Part shown: positions 52,350-63,300 of the stretch, one piece after another
Numbering within the stretch: position 1 is the stretch's first letter
Layout: each line of letters starts with the position of its first letter
NCBI GenBank assembly: GCA_019636675.1
Contig: JAHBXC010000001.1
Location: 434,001 to 498,000, forward strand
Source: Phycisphaeraceae bacterium
Lineage (GTDB): Bacteria; Planctomycetota; Phycisphaerae; Phycisphaerales; UBA1924
DNA: 64,000 bases
Reading direction: 5' to 3'
Notes under the pieces: model-generated
What the model was told of the DNA's origin: nothing
What the model saw: only the letters and a program-made list of their open reading frames with translations
Databases searched by the model: none
Translations under genes and position numbers: made by a program

Positions 52350-52741
52350 GGTTTTCTCTCTTTCCTTGCCTTGGATGGTGATTTGGCGCCGGGGGCCGAG
52401 GGTTTGGGTGCGGCCTCGTCCTCTTCGAGCAGCACACGCTCGAGGGCGTCGAGACTTCGGCCCCACATCGCGCGCTGACGCTCTATCCACTGCGCCGCTT
52501 CGTCGAGCGGCGCCGGGTTGTACGACACGAGGTGCTCTCGCCACACGCGACGACGCCGCACGAGGTCGGCCTCCTCCAGCGTGCGGATGTGGCGCGAGAC
52601 CGCGTTCAGCGACAGGTCGAACGGCTCGGCCAGGTCGGTGACCCGCGCCTCCCCCTCCATCAGCCGGTGCAGAATTGCCCGCCGCGTCGGATGGGCGAGA
52701 GCGGCAAGCGTCCGATCGAGGCGTTCGTCGAGGGCGACCAT
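52346..52741 (-). CDS. ArsR-family repressor 3
   Basis: 131 residues. LAALAHPTRRAILHRLMEGE, VTDLAEPFDLSLNAVSRHIR and TLEEADLVRRRRVWREHLVS form the ArsR winged helix, with a basic Pro/Lys tail. No metal ligands. Its stop overlaps the SRPBCC 3 start. Confidence 0.88.
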   Translation of the reverse strand: MVALDERLDRTLAALAHPTRRAILHRLMEGEARVTDLAEPFDLSLNAVSRHIRTLEEADLVRRRRVWREHLVSYNPAPLDEAAQWIERQRAMWGRSLDALERVLLEEDEAAPKPSAPGAKSPSKARKERKP

Positions 52742-52776
52742 TCATTCACAATATATGTTGAATGATGGTCCGTCAA
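52739..52776 (-). promoter_or_regulatory. Promoter/operator of ArsR gene 3, leaderless
   Basis: On the minus strand: TTGACG (52776-52771), a 17-base spacer, TATTGT (52753-52748), then six bases to the ATG at 52741. The inverted repeat CATTCA (52743-52748) and TGAATG (52759-52764) covers the -10 region and the bases just before the start codon. Confidence 0.7.
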
Positions 52777-52898
52777 GCCCGTTCCGTTCGAACGCCCGAT
52801 ATCCGGCGCGCGACGGGAAAGGACGCCGCCGGCGCGCGAGCCCGCTCCCCCCTAGGATTCGGCTGGCTTCCCGCACACCAACCGCGAGGTGATCCGCT

Positions 52899-53585
52899 AT
52901 GCCCAAAGTCGCCATCATCCTCTCCGGCTGCGGCGTGTTCGACGGCTCGGAGATCCACGAGTCCGTCAGCGTCCTGATCCACCTGACCCGCCACGGGGCC
53001 GACTGGCACTGCTTCGCGCCCGACCAGCCCGTGCCGCAGGTCATGGACCACTACACCGGCAAGCCCTCGGGCGAGCAGCGGAACATCCTGCACGAGTCGG
53101 CCCGGATCTCGCGCGGCAAGGACCGGATGTCCCCGATCGACGCGCTGAAGGCCAAGGACTACGACGCGCTGGTCATCCCCGGGGGCTTCGGGGCGGCCAA
53201 GAACCTCTCGGACTTCGCGACCAAGGGCGACAAATTCCACATGCACCCGGAGGTCGAGCGGGCGATCAAGGAGTTCCACCAGGCCGACAAGCCGGTCGCC
53301 GCGTGCTGCATCGCCCCCCCGATGGTGGCCAAGGCGCTGGGCAAGGGCGTGAAGGTGACCGTGGGCGAGCCGGGCGGCGCCGCCGACGCGATCGACGCCG
53401 TGGGCGGCAGGCACGTCGCGACCCCTGTGGGCGAGGCCTGCGTGGACAAGGGCGCGAAAGTGGCGACGGCGGCGGCGTACATGTACGGCGATGCGACCCC
53501 CTACGAGGTGTTTGTTGGCATCGGCGAGATGATCGACGCAACCATGGCGATGACGGGTGCGGAAGTAGCCACGAGGGCCGACTGA
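52899..53585 (+). CDS. elbB: ElbB-like DJ-1/GATase1 family protein
   Basis: 228 residues. PKVAIILSGCGVFDGSEIHE, LVIPGGFGAAKNLSDFATKG and the nucleophile elbow AACCIAPPMVAKALG are those of ElbB, a glyoxalase of the DJ-1 superfamily first linked to isoprenoid synthesis. Length is normal. GAGG precedes the ATG. The next gene begins 2 bases after its stop. Confidence 0.92.
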   Translation: MPKVAIILSGCGVFDGSEIHESVSVLIHLTRHGADWHCFAPDQPVPQVMDHYTGKPSGEQRNILHESARISRGKDRMSPIDALKAKDYDALVIPGGFGAAKNLSDFATKGDKFHMHPEVERAIKEFHQADKPVAACCIAPPMVAKALGKGVKVTVGEPGGAADAIDAVGGRHVATPVGEACVDKGAKVATAAAYMYGDATPYEVFVGIGEMIDATMAMTGAEVATRAD

Positions 53586-53587
53586 CG

Positions 53588-55549
53588 ATGACGATCCGAC
53601 TGCCAGCGAGGGCGTTGTCCCCGAGAACCGTGCTCAGCGCCGCCGCGGCGGCGTCGTTGTGCGTTGGCGCGATGAGCGGGTGTTCCTCCTCGAAACCCAA
53701 GCCGCGACCGCGCGCCGAGGCGCCGATCGCGGCGCCGGCCCGCGAGACGCCCTCGATCCTGCGCGGGACGATCGGCGCCGAGTGCCGCATCGCCGGGGCC
53801 GAGCCGATCCTGATCACGGGCTACGGCATCGTGGTCGGGCTGAACGGGACGGGCTCGGGCGACGCCCCCCCACCGATCCGGGCGTGGCTTGAGCGTCAGC
53901 TCGCGCTCAAGGGCGTCGGGCGAGGGGGCGGTCCGCTGGGCGAGGTTTCCCCGCGCGCCGTGATCGACGACCGGAACACCTCGATCGTGCTGGTGCAGGC
54001 GAGGATGTCCCCGGGCGCCCCGAAGGACGCGACCTTTGACGTTCTGGTGACGGCGCTCCCTGGCTCGGCGACGACGAGTCTCGAGGGCGGGCGTCTGATG
54101 ACCACCGACCTGACGCCAGGGCTGTTCGTGCCGGGTGGCCCCGAGGTGCGCTCGATCGCGACGGCGCGCGGCGCGGTGTTCATCAACCCCTTCGCCGACC
54201 CGGCCAAGGCCGACGAGCAGTCGATCAACCGCACGACGGGGCGCATCCTGGGCGGCGCGACGGTGACCGAGCCGTTCGACCTGCTGCTGACGCTCGACAC
54301 GCCCTCGCACAGCCGCGCGCGTGCGATCGTGAACGCGATCAACGACGCCTTCCCGCGCTCTGCGCAGGACCGTCTCGACACGGCCCGTGGTCGCAACGAC
54401 GAGGCGGTCGCGCTGACGATCCCCGCCCGCTTCAAGGACACGCCCGACGAGTTCATCCAGCTCCTGATCCATACGAGGATCGACCGCGCGTTCCCGAACG
54501 AGTGGGCGTCTCGCTACGTGCGCGCGATGCGCGAGGAGCCGGGGCTGGCCGAGTCGATCAGCTGGTGCCTCCAGGCGCTGGGGCCGAGCGTGATCCCCCA
54601 GATCCGCGCGCTGTACACCTACCCCGAGCCCAAGCCGCGTCTTTCGGCGCTGCGCGCCGGGGCCAGTCTGGGCGACGCCCTGGTGGCTCCCCATCTGAAG
54701 GAGATCGCGATGCAGGGCGAGCCCGGGCTGCGCCTGCTCGCGATCGAGCAGCTCGCGAAGATGCCCCCGAACCCTCGCCTGAACCTCGCGCTGCGAGAGC
54801 TCGTCGACTCGGACGACCTCACGATCCGCATCGCCGCGTACGAGGCCCTGGCGGCCCGGCGCGACCCGTGGGTCGTGGTCTCGAAGGAGATGGGCGTCGA
54901 GCGCACCCTCTACAGCACGCCGAACTCGCCCGGTGAGTTCCGGCTCGACGTGGTGCGATCGAACAAGCCGATGATCTACATCAGCCAGCAGGGCGTGCCT
55001 CGCATCGTGGTGTTCGGGGAGAGCCTCGAAGTGAGCCGCCCGTCGCTGGTGTACGCGTGGGACGATCGACTGATGGTGGTGGGCGACGACCCCGGCGGCC
55101 CGCTGCGCGTCCGCTACCAGGGCTGGCGGAACACCTCGGTGCCGGTGCAGAGCGAGGCCGACAGCAACGTCGCCAAACTCATCGAGTTCCTCGCGCACAA
55201 GCCCACGCCGGAATCGCCCTCGCCCGGCCTCGCGATGACCTATTCCGAAGTGGTCGGCACGCTCTACGAGCTCACCGAGCGCACCCGCGCCATCAGGGCG
55301 GACTTCGTCGCCGAGCAGGACCGGCTCCAGGCCGAGTTGATCGCCATGGTCCAGACCGAGCTGGGCGATGACCGCCCGGAACTCGCGGGCGAAGAGGCGC
55401 CTCTCGAAGAGCCCGGCGCACCGGCGCGAACGCTGGCCGACGAACCGACGACCCCTGCGCAGCCGACCGACGCCCCCGCGACGACCGAGCCGGCCAAGCG
55501 AGGATTCGTCGTGCCCATCGCGCCGCGCGATCCCAAGAAGCCCCAGTAA
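53588..55549 (+). CDS. FlgI-like lipoprotein with repeat domain
   Basis: 653 residues from the ATG at 53588. A signal peptide ends in the lipobox-like GAMSGC. The first half resembles flagellar P-ring protein FlgI, with ILITGYGIVVGLNGTGSGD, FDVLVTALPGSATTSLEGGR and IINAIN-type strands (RAIVNAINDAF). The second half has HEAT-like helices (LGDALVAPHLKEIAMQGEPG, LRLLAIEQLAKMPPNPRLNL) and a Pro-rich tail. True FlgI is about 370 residues and is not lipidated, so this is a variant. No flagellar genes lie nearby. It may form a periplasmic or outer-membrane ring of another kind. Confidence 0.75.
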   Translation: MTIRLPARALSPRTVLSAAAAASLCVGAMSGCSSSKPKPRPRAEAPIAAPARETPSILRGTIGAECRIAGAEPILITGYGIVVGLNGTGSGDAPPPIRAWLERQLALKGVGRGGGPLGEVSPRAVIDDRNTSIVLVQARMSPGAPKDATFDVLVTALPGSATTSLEGGRLMTTDLTPGLFVPGGPEVRSIATARGAVFINPFADPAKADEQSINRTTGRILGGATVTEPFDLLLTLDTPSHSRARAIVNAINDAFPRSAQDRLDTARGRNDEAVALTIPARFKDTPDEFIQLLIHTRIDRAFPNEWASRYVRAMREEPGLAESISWCLQALGPSVIPQIRALYTYPEPKPRLSALRAGASLGDALVAPHLKEIAMQGEPGLRLLAIEQLAKMPPNPRLNLALRELVDSDDLTIRIAAYEALAARRDPWVVVSKEMGVERTLYSTPNSPGEFRLDVVRSNKPMIYISQQGVPRIVVFGESLEVSRPSLVYAWDDRLMVVGDDPGGPLRVRYQGWRNTSVPVQSEADSNVAKLIEFLAHKPTPESPSPGLAMTYSEVVGTLYELTERTRAIRADFVAEQDRLQAELIAMVQTELGDDRPELAGEEAPLEEPGAPARTLADEPTTPAQPTDAPATTEPAKRGFVVPIAPRDPKKPQ

Positions 55550-55737
55550 CCCTCGCCGGGCGGAGTATTCACCCTCCCCGGGGGTTCCTGCCGAACCTTG
55601 TCCCGTGCGTCGAGGTTGAAGACTGCGTGCCGGCAGGTCATACTGTCGCACCTGATCGCCGGGCGGAGCCCGGCACGCACCCCTTGAAGGGCGCCCCCGC
55701 CCCCAGGCCGGAACGACACGGAGGTCACCCAGGCCGC

Positions 55738-58700
55738 ATGCGACTCGCCAAACTCACCCTCACCGGGTTCAAGTCGTTCGCCGACCGGACGGAGTTTTCC
55801 TTCGACGCCCCCATCACGGGCATCGTCGGGCCCAACGGCTGCGGCAAGTCCAACGTCGTCGACGCCATTAAGTGGGTGCTCGGGGAACGCTCCGCCAAGA
55901 GTCTTCGCGGCTCGTCCATGGGCGATGTGATCTTCGCCGGATCCGCCGGGCGCAAGCCGGGCGGGCTCGCCAGCGTCACCCTGACCTTCGACAACCCCGT
56001 CCTCGAGCGCGCGATCGACCCCGCCAGCGCCGAGCCGGTCGCCGACCCTGCGTCCGACGAGCCCGTCGACCCCGCAGCCCCCGATGAGCGCTCGCCCCTG
56101 ATGCGAGGGCGTCGGAACCGCGCGCTCCCGATCGACGCCGAGACGGTCGACGTGGAGCGTCGCCTGCATCGCGACGGGACGAGCGAGTACCTGATCAACG
56201 GTCGAAAGGCGCGTCTGAAGGACATCCGCGACCTGTTCCTCGACACCGGCATCGGCGCCGACGCCTACTCGATCATCGAGCAGGGCAAGGTCGACGCGAT
56301 GCTGCTCGCCAACGCGGTCGATCGGCGCGTGTTCTTCGAAGAGGCCGCGGGTGTTGCGAAATTCCGCGTGCGGCGGGTCGAGGCCGAGCGCAAACTCGAC
56401 CGGGCCGAGACCAACCTCGTGCGCGTGCGCGAGCAGCTCGAATCGACCGACCGTCGCCTTCGCATCGTGAAGGGGCAGGCCGCGAAAGCGCGCCTGTTCA
56501 AGGAACTCGACGAGAAACTGCGAGCGTTGCGCACGGGCCTCGCGCTGCACCAATACCGCGAGCTGAAGGACCGCCTCTCGGGGCTGACCTCGCGCATCAC
56601 CGGGCTGGAGCGAGAGCGCAACGAGGCGACCGGCGTGCTGGAAGCGGCGGAAGCCGACAAGCAGCAGGCCGAGCTCGAGCGCCACGCAGCCCTTCAGGCG
56701 CGACAGGACGCCGAGCGCCGTCGCGCCAGCGCCCAGCACGCGATGCAGTCGGCCGAGCAGCGCCGCGCGATGACCGAGCGCACGCTCGCCGAGTCGCGCC
56801 AGCAACTCGAAGACGAGAAAGCGCAGGGCGCCGCCCTGCGAGAGCGGACCGAGCGCCTCACCGCCGATCGCGACGCGCACACGGCGCGGATCGCCGAGCT
56901 CGAGGGCGTGGCGGCCGACGCCGAGCGTTCCGTGCGAGAGGCGGCCGACGCGCGCGAGACCGCCCAGCGCGCGCTGGGCGAGCGACAGGCGGCCCTCAGC
57001 GCGCGCGAGCAGTCCGCCCGGGAGATCGCCCGCCAGCGCGACGCGCTCGCCAACGAGGCCGAGGCCGAGCGCCGGCGCATCGAGACCCTGGGCGAGCAGG
57101 CCAGACGGGCCCGCGCGTCCCTCGACGAGATCGACGCGGCGCACGAGCAGTCCGAGCAATCGATGCGCGAGCACGAGGCGCAGGCCGCCGAGGCGCGCCG
57201 GGCCGCGGCCGACGCCGAGTCGCGACTGTCCGAACTCGACGAGCGCGCCGCGTGCGTCGCCGGCGACCAGCGCGCCCTCGCCGAAGAATTCGCGGAGCGC
57301 GAGCGCGAGATCGCTCGCCTCGACGGGCGTCGCGCCACGCTGCAGGAGATGATCGACTCGCGCGCCGGCCTGGGCGACGCGCCTCGCGAGGTCCTCTCAC
57401 GCGCCGAACGCCACGAGGACGGCTTCGCGTGCGTGATCGGCCCGCTCGCCGAGATGATCCGCGTCGAGCAGCGCGACGCCGCGGCGGTCGAAGCGGCGCT
57501 CGGCTCGGCGCTGCAGGCGATCGTGGTGACCTCGCTGCGCGATGTCGCTGATTCTCCCGCGCTCCGCGACGCGCCGGGGCGCGTCACCCTGCTGCCCCTG
57601 CTCCGCGACGCGCAGGAACCGGCCCACGCCGCCAACGGGCTCGACGCGATCCCGACGGACCGCCTGGCGCGCGTGCGAGACCTGATCACCAGCGACGAAC
57701 GCGTCGCCCAGGCCCTCGACGCGCTGCTCGACGGCTCGTACGTCGCGACCGACCTCGACGCGGCGATGCTGCTCGCCGCCGGCCCGCTGCGCGAAGCGCG
57801 AGCCCGCTTCGTGACCTCGACCGGCGAGGTCCTCGAACCCGACGGACGCGTCATCGTCGGTGCGCCCGGCTCGGGCGAGTCCGGCCAGGGCCTGCTCCAG
57901 CGCCGCGCCGAACTCGAGGCCCTCGAGCGGTCCCTCGTTGACCTTCGCGCCGACGCGGAGCGCCTGCGAGCCCGCCTGCACTCGCTCCACGCCCAGAGCG
58001 ACGAGCTCGACGCGTCACGCGCCGAGACCCGTCGCGCCGCGAGCGAGGCCCGGCGATCCCTCGCCTCGCACGACGCCACCATCGAGCGGCTCCGCGCCGA
58101 GATCACCCGCTCGCAGCGACAGAGCGCCTCGCTTCGCGACGACCTCGAGTCGACGCAGGCACGCGTCGCGAAGCTCGAAGGAGATCGAGGCGCGGCACTC
58201 GAGCGAGCCGAGAAGCTCACCGGCCTTCTTCAGGACGAGCAGCAGGCGGTCCAGTCGCTGCGAGACTCGCTCGCGCAGGAGCGCGCCGCCCTCGACGAAG
58301 CCAACGACCGGCTCACCCGCGCCCGGATCGCGCACGGCGGCGCCGCTGAGAAGATCGCCAGCGCCCGGCGCGAGCTCCGCGCCGTCGAGTTGGCGATCGA
58401 AGAGGCCGCGTCGTCCATCGAGCGCATCGACCGCACGCTCGCCCATCGCGAGGCGAGGATCGTCGAGCACGAGAACGCCATCCACGAGTGCGCCCAGGCG
58501 ATCGTCGTCGCGCAGGGCGAGCTCGCCGAGGCGTCTTCGCTGTTCAGCGAGGCGGTCTCGCGCCTGGACGAGTCGTCACGCGCCGCCCACGAGCGCGGCG
58601 AGCGGGTCCTGCTCGCACGCGAGCACGCGCAGCACATCGAGCGCGACTGGAACGCGGTCGAACTCTCCAAGCGCGAGGTCGAGGTCCGGCTCGAGACGCT

Positions 58701-59601
58701 CGAGCAGCGCACGCTTGAGGACCTGTCGCTCGACCTGGCCGCCACGCTCCCGCTGTGGACGCAGGAGGAGTCGTCGCGCGAAGAGATCGACGAGGACGAA
58801 CGCGTCGCCGAGATCCGTTCGCTCCAGAGCGAGATCAAGAAGCTGGGCAACGTGAACCTCGGCGCGATCGACGAGGAAAGCGAGCTGGAGACGCGCAACG
58901 AGGACCTCGCGCAGCAGCTCGCGGATCTCGACGCCGCCCGCGCCCAGCTCACGGCGCTTATCGAGGAACTGGCCAATGTCAGCCGCGACCGCTTCCGAGA
59001 GACCTTCGAGGCGATCCAGGCCAGCTTCGGCGGGCCGAACGGGATGTTCCGCAAGATCTTCGGCGGCGGTCGCGCCGAACTGAAGCTCATCCCCGACGAG
59101 GAGACCGGCGAGATCGACTGGCTCGAGAGCGGCGTCGAGGTGCTGGCCAAGCCCCCGGGCAAGGAGCCCCGCACGCTCGCGCAGCTCTCGGGCGGCGAGA
59201 AGACCATGACCGCCGTCGCGCTGCTCATGTCGATCTTCGAGACCAAGCCCTCGCCCTTCTGCGTGCTGGACGAAGTGGACGCGGCCCTCGACGAGGCCAA
59301 TGTCGAGCGCTTCAACGCGGTGCTGCGCCAGTTCCTCGACCTCTCCCACTTCATCGTCATCACGCACAACAAGCGCACGATGCGCCACGCCGACCAGCTC
59401 TTCGGCGTCACGATGCAGGAGCGCGGCGTGTCCAAGCGCGTGCAGGTCCGCTTCGAGGACGTCGGGTCGAACGGCTCGATCAGGGCGAACGTGTCGGGTG
59501 GAGAGCCCGTCGCGAACGACCCCGTCGAGCCCGGCGAGCCCCCCGTGGTCGAGATCCCGGCGAAGCGTCGGCGCGCCAGCGAGGCGCTCAGCGCGAACTG
59601 A
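55738..59601 (+). CDS. smc: Chromosome segregation ATPase SMC
   Basis: 1287 residues. Walker A GPNGCGKSN (31-39), hinge at about 550-690, two long coiled coils, signature LAQLSGGEKTMTAVALL and Walker B FCVLDEVDAALDEAN near the C-terminus. The start is the ATG at 55738 (MRLAKLTLTGFKSFA); upstream in-frame sequence does not match the family. It organises the chromosome together with ScpA/ScpB, which are not in this window. The slight excess over the usual 1150-1200 residues comes from an N-terminal insert rich in Pro and Asp (about 95-130) and the tail. Confidence 0.96.
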   Translation: MRLAKLTLTGFKSFADRTEFSFDAPITGIVGPNGCGKSNVVDAIKWVLGERSAKSLRGSSMGDVIFAGSAGRKPGGLASVTLTFDNPVLERAIDPASAEPVADPASDEPVDPAAPDERSPLMRGRRNRALPIDAETVDVERRLHRDGTSEYLINGRKARLKDIRDLFLDTGIGADAYSIIEQGKVDAMLLANAVDRRVFFEEAAGVAKFRVRRVEAERKLDRAETNLVRVREQLESTDRRLRIVKGQAAKARLFKELDEKLRALRTGLALHQYRELKDRLSGLTSRITGLERERNEATGVLEAAEADKQQAELERHAALQARQDAERRRASAQHAMQSAEQRRAMTERTLAESRQQLEDEKAQGAALRERTERLTADRDAHTARIAELEGVAADAERSVREAADARETAQRALGERQAALSAREQSAREIARQRDALANEAEAERRRIETLGEQARRARASLDEIDAAHEQSEQSMREHEAQAAEARRAAADAESRLSELDERAACVAGDQRALAEEFAEREREIARLDGRRATLQEMIDSRAGLGDAPREVLSRAERHEDGFACVIGPLAEMIRVEQRDAAAVEAALGSALQAIVVTSLRDVADSPALRDAPGRVTLLPLLRDAQEPAHAANGLDAIPTDRLARVRDLITSDERVAQALDALLDGSYVATDLDAAMLLAAGPLREARARFVTSTGEVLEPDGRVIVGAPGSGESGQGLLQRRAELEALERSLVDLRADAERLRARLHSLHAQSDELDASRAETRRAASEARRSLASHDATIERLRAEITRSQRQSASLRDDLESTQARVAKLEGDRGAALERAEKLTGLLQDEQQAVQSLRDSLAQERAALDEANDRLTRARIAHGGAAEKIASARRELRAVELAIEEAASSIERIDRTLAHREARIVEHENAIHECAQAIVVAQGELAEASSLFSEAVSRLDESSRAAHERGERVLLAREHAQHIERDWNAVELSKREVEVRLETLEQRTLEDLSLDLAATLPLWTQEESSREEIDEDERVAEIRSLQSEIKKLGNVNLGAIDEESELETRNEDLAQQLADLDAARAQLTALIEELANVSRDRFRETFEAIQASFGGPNGMFRKIFGGGRAELKLIPDEETGEIDWLESGVEVLAKPPGKEPRTLAQLSGGEKTMTAVALLMSIFETKPSPFCVLDEVDAALDEANVERFNAVLRQFLDLSHFIVITHNKRTMRHADQLFGVTMQERGVSKRVQVRFEDVGSNGSIRANVSGGEPVANDPVEPGEPPVVEIPAKRRRASEALSAN

Positions 59602-59608
59602 ATGATCG

Positions 59609-60307
59609 TCAGGGCGACGGCGGCGCGGGCGGGATGACCAGCGTCATCCCGGGGCGGATGTCCTCGGGCTTGCCGATCTTGTCGCGGTTCGCGTCGAGGA
59701 TGAGCTGCCAGCGCGCCGACGAGTTGTAATAGGTCCGCGCGATCGCGCCCAGCGTGTCGCCACGGCGCACGACATACTCGATCCGTGCAGCGGGTTCCGG
59801 CTCGCGCGGCTTCGTCGGGGGCGTCTGCACGACCTGGGGGTTGGGTCTGCCCTGAATGTTGGTCGGGTCGATCGGGATGCGGATCGTCTGACCGACCCGC
59901 AGTTTGAGCGGGTCGACCCGCGGGTTCGCGCTCGCGACAGCGGTCCACAGCGCCGCGTCGCCCAGCTGCGTCCTCGCGATGGTTTCCATCGTCTCGTTCG
60001 CGCGGACGGTGTGCTCGCGGAACGCCGGGGGGATGACAGCCGGCGCGCTGGGCGTGGTGGGCTGCTCTGCCTGGCGCGGCGCGGCGACCTGCGGGGGCGG
60101 GGCCTGCGCGACGGGCTCGCTCACGGGTCCCTCGGTCGTTCGCGCCGGGCGGTCGTCGGCGAAAACGATCCCGGGCCCGGCGGGGACGCTGGGCGCAGGG
60201 GGCGTGGCCCAGTAGACGCCTATCCAGACGAGCGCAAGCACGCCGCCGCCGGCCATGATCCTGCGCGCCGAGGGCGGCCTCCGGGATGACTCGCTCGAGA
60301 GGGACAT
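59609..60307 (-). CDS. LysM-domain cell-wall-binding protein
   Basis: 232 residues. One membrane anchor near the N-terminus (GGVLALVWIGVYW), a long Pro/Ala-rich linker, and two LysM motifs: HTVRANETMETIARTQLGDA (about 96-140) and YVVRRGDTLGAIARTYYNSS (about 175-220). LysM binds peptidoglycan. It has no catalytic domain. Convergent with smc. Confidence 0.9.
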   Translation of the reverse strand: MSLSSESSRRPPSARRIMAGGGVLALVWIGVYWATPPAPSVPAGPGIVFADDRPARTTEGPVSEPVAQAPPPQVAAPRQAEQPTTPSAPAVIPPAFREHTVRANETMETIARTQLGDAALWTAVASANPRVDPLKLRVGQTIRIPIDPTNIQGRPNPQVVQTPPTKPREPEPAARIEYVVRRGDTLGAIARTYYNSSARWQLILDANRDKIGKPEDIRPGMTLVIPPAPPSP

Positions 60308-60358
60308 CTCAGGGCATCATCGGCCCCTCGCGCCCTCCGGTCCAGTCCGGCGGAGTGC

Positions 60359-63300
60359 TCAGGCGGGGGTGGTGGCCATCGCGCCGGTCGACGCGAGTCC
60401 CTGCTGCCCGCTCTGGATCGGCTTGCGGGGCTTCTTCTGCCAGACGATCGGGGTCGCGATCGCGACCGAGGAATAGGTGCCCACGAGCACGCCCACGAGG
60501 ATCGCGAAGGCGAACCCTCGGGTGCCCTGCCCGCCGAAGGCGTAGAGCGAGAACGCCGCGAAGAGCGTGGTGCCCGAGGTGATGATCGTGCGGCTGAAGG
60601 TCTGGTTGACCGAGAGGTTGATGATGTCTCGCGTCGCGTAGGGCAGGCGTCCCTTGTTCTCGCGGATGCGGTCCATGGTCACGATCGTGTCGTTGAGCGA
60701 GTAGCCGATGATGGTCAGCACCGCCGCGACCATCGCAAGGTCGATGCGGAAGGGCTCGATCAGGAACATCGCCGCCACGCCCGGGGCCTTGTCGTAGAGG
60801 ATCTCGGCGCCGGCGACCATGCCGATCACGATGAGCGAGTCGTGGAGCTGGGGGACGGTGGCCGCGACGCTGTAGCGCAGCGAGCCGAATCGGACCCAGA
60901 CATAAATCAGGATGCCCATGAGGGACAGCGCGATCGCGACGATGGCCTGGGCCGCGAAGGTGCGCGCGATCGCCGGGCTGAACGCCTCGATGCCGGCGAG
61001 ACTGCTCGCACGCTCGAGGGCGTCCCGCAGGACCGCTTCCTCGCTCGCGGCGAGCGTCGTGCGCCAGCGGCTCTGATCGTCGAAGTAACTCACGCCCTCG
61101 TCGGTCGCGAGCATCGCGACGGCGCGGACCGCCTGCGGCGTCCCGTCGAGGATCACCATGAAGTGCGGGCGTCCGAGCGTGCCGGAATGATCGGCGCGGG
61201 TCCGGGTCGCGGCGAGGCGGGCCTCCAGCTCCTCGAGGGAGACGGGAGGCTGGATGTCGGAAACGACGACAGCCACGCCGCCGATGAACGAGTCGACGTT
61301 GTCGCGGATCTCTGGGCGATCGATGTTCTCGCCCAGAGCGCCCTGCAGGATGGGGCGAACAACGACGGCGCCGAACTGCAGCGGCGGGCGCGCGTCGAGG
61401 ACGTCGCTGAACGACTCGAGGACGGCGCCCTCGACCGCCTCGCGGTTGGTGACGACTGTCTTGATCTTGAAGGTCCGGGACGTGACGTTGTCCGCCATCG
61501 GGTTGATCGCGATGACCTGCGCCGTGAGCAGACGGTTCACGTCGCTGCCGCTGGGTTCGCGCGAGGCGCGTTCGCGCAGGCGGGTCTCGACATCCTGGCG
61601 GGTGAGGGTTTTGCCCTCGGTGAGTTCGAGCGTGACGGCCGTGCCGCCGCGGAACTCGTTGTCGAACATGTCCGCGCCCTGGATCGCCATGACCGCGAAA
61701 CTACCGACGAGCAGGACGCCCGAGGTGACGTAGAAGATGAACCGCTTGCCGATCCAGTCGATGTTGGGCTCGAGCAGGCGGTGCAGCGAGGGGACGACCG
61801 ACGGGAGCATCGGGAGTCGCTTCATGATCCCGCCCTCGAGGAGGACGGTGTAGATGACGCGGGTGATCAGCAGGCCCGAGATGAGCGTGGTGACAACGCC
61901 GATGCCCAGGGTGATCGCGAAGCCGCGGATCTCGGGAGTGCCCACGGAGCCGAGCACCAGACACACGATCAGGTTGGTCACGTTGCCGTCGACGATCGCC
62001 GAGAGGCCCTTCGAATAGCCGATGCGGACCGCGGCCTTGACCTTCTGGCCCCCGGACATGATCTCTTCGCGGATGCGCTCGTAGATGATCACGTTCGCGT
62101 CGACCGCGATGCCGAAGGTGAGGATGACGCCGGCGATGCCGGGCATGGTGAACGCGGCGCGAGAGAGCGACATGGCGCCCAGCAGCAGGATCGCGTTGCA
62201 CGCCAGGGCGACGACCGCGATCATGCCGGATGTCATGTAGTACACGATCATGAACGCGCTGATGACGATCAGCGCGAACACGCCGGCGACCAGGCCCTTC
62301 TGGAGGTTGTCGGCGCCGAGCTGGGGGGCCAGGACGGTGACGCTGATGGGCTGCTCGCTGAGCTTGGCCGCGAGCGAGCCGGCGGCGAGCGTGCGGATGA
62401 TGTAGTTCAGCTCGGCGTTGCTGAAGCGACCCGAGATCTGGCCCTGTCCCTGGATCGCGTTGATGAGCGTGGGGGCGGTGTAGACGCGGTCATCGAGGAG
62501 AACCGCCATCTGGCGGCCGATGTTGTCGCCGGTCATGCGCCCCATCAGCGTCGCGCCTGTGGGGTTCATGCGGAAGTCGATCGCCGGTCGCCCGAGACGG
62601 TCGACGCCGGCGCTGGCGCTGTCGACGCGCCACGACCCCTCGGCCGGCGTCAGGCGCAGCCCCGAGCGGTCGTAGAGGAGGATGTAGTAGATGCCGTCGC
62701 GTTCCTCGACGACGAGGCGGTACCTCGTCGCGAAGTACTCGGCGGGCGCTGCCTGCAGGGCGCGCAGGCCCTGGATGTCGTCGTACCACGACTCGATGTC
62801 GTCGATCGAGTACCAGCGCGCCTCGGTCGACTGCACGTTGCGCGCGCCGCGCTCGCGCAGCTGCTGGCGGAGCTCGGCCTCGTTGGCCATCTCGCCCGGC
62901 TGGACCGCGATGCGGAAGGTGAGCACGCCGGCGCCCTGGAGGACGCGCATCAGGTCGGAGGGGTCGTCGTACCCGCGGCGCTGGGCCTCGTAGGTCTCAA
63001 AGAGCGAGACGATCTCGTTGAGCTCGGTCGCCAGGTCGGGGTGCTGCTCGCGCAGACGCTGCAGGGCGCGCTTGCGAGGGGACTCGATAGTCACCCGCTC
63101 GCCGCTGGCCTGGTCGGCGATGGACCGGTCCTGATTGGGAAGGTCGAGGGCGCGTCGGACCTCTTCGGGAGAGATCGCGGCCCGGAGTGCCTGGGCGCGG
63201 ACACGCTCGTACTGGATCTCGGCGGCGGCGGCGGCGCCCACCAGGTCGTCGAGCACGTCCTCGGGCGCGTTCACGCTCTGCGCCTCGGTGAACGCGGCGC

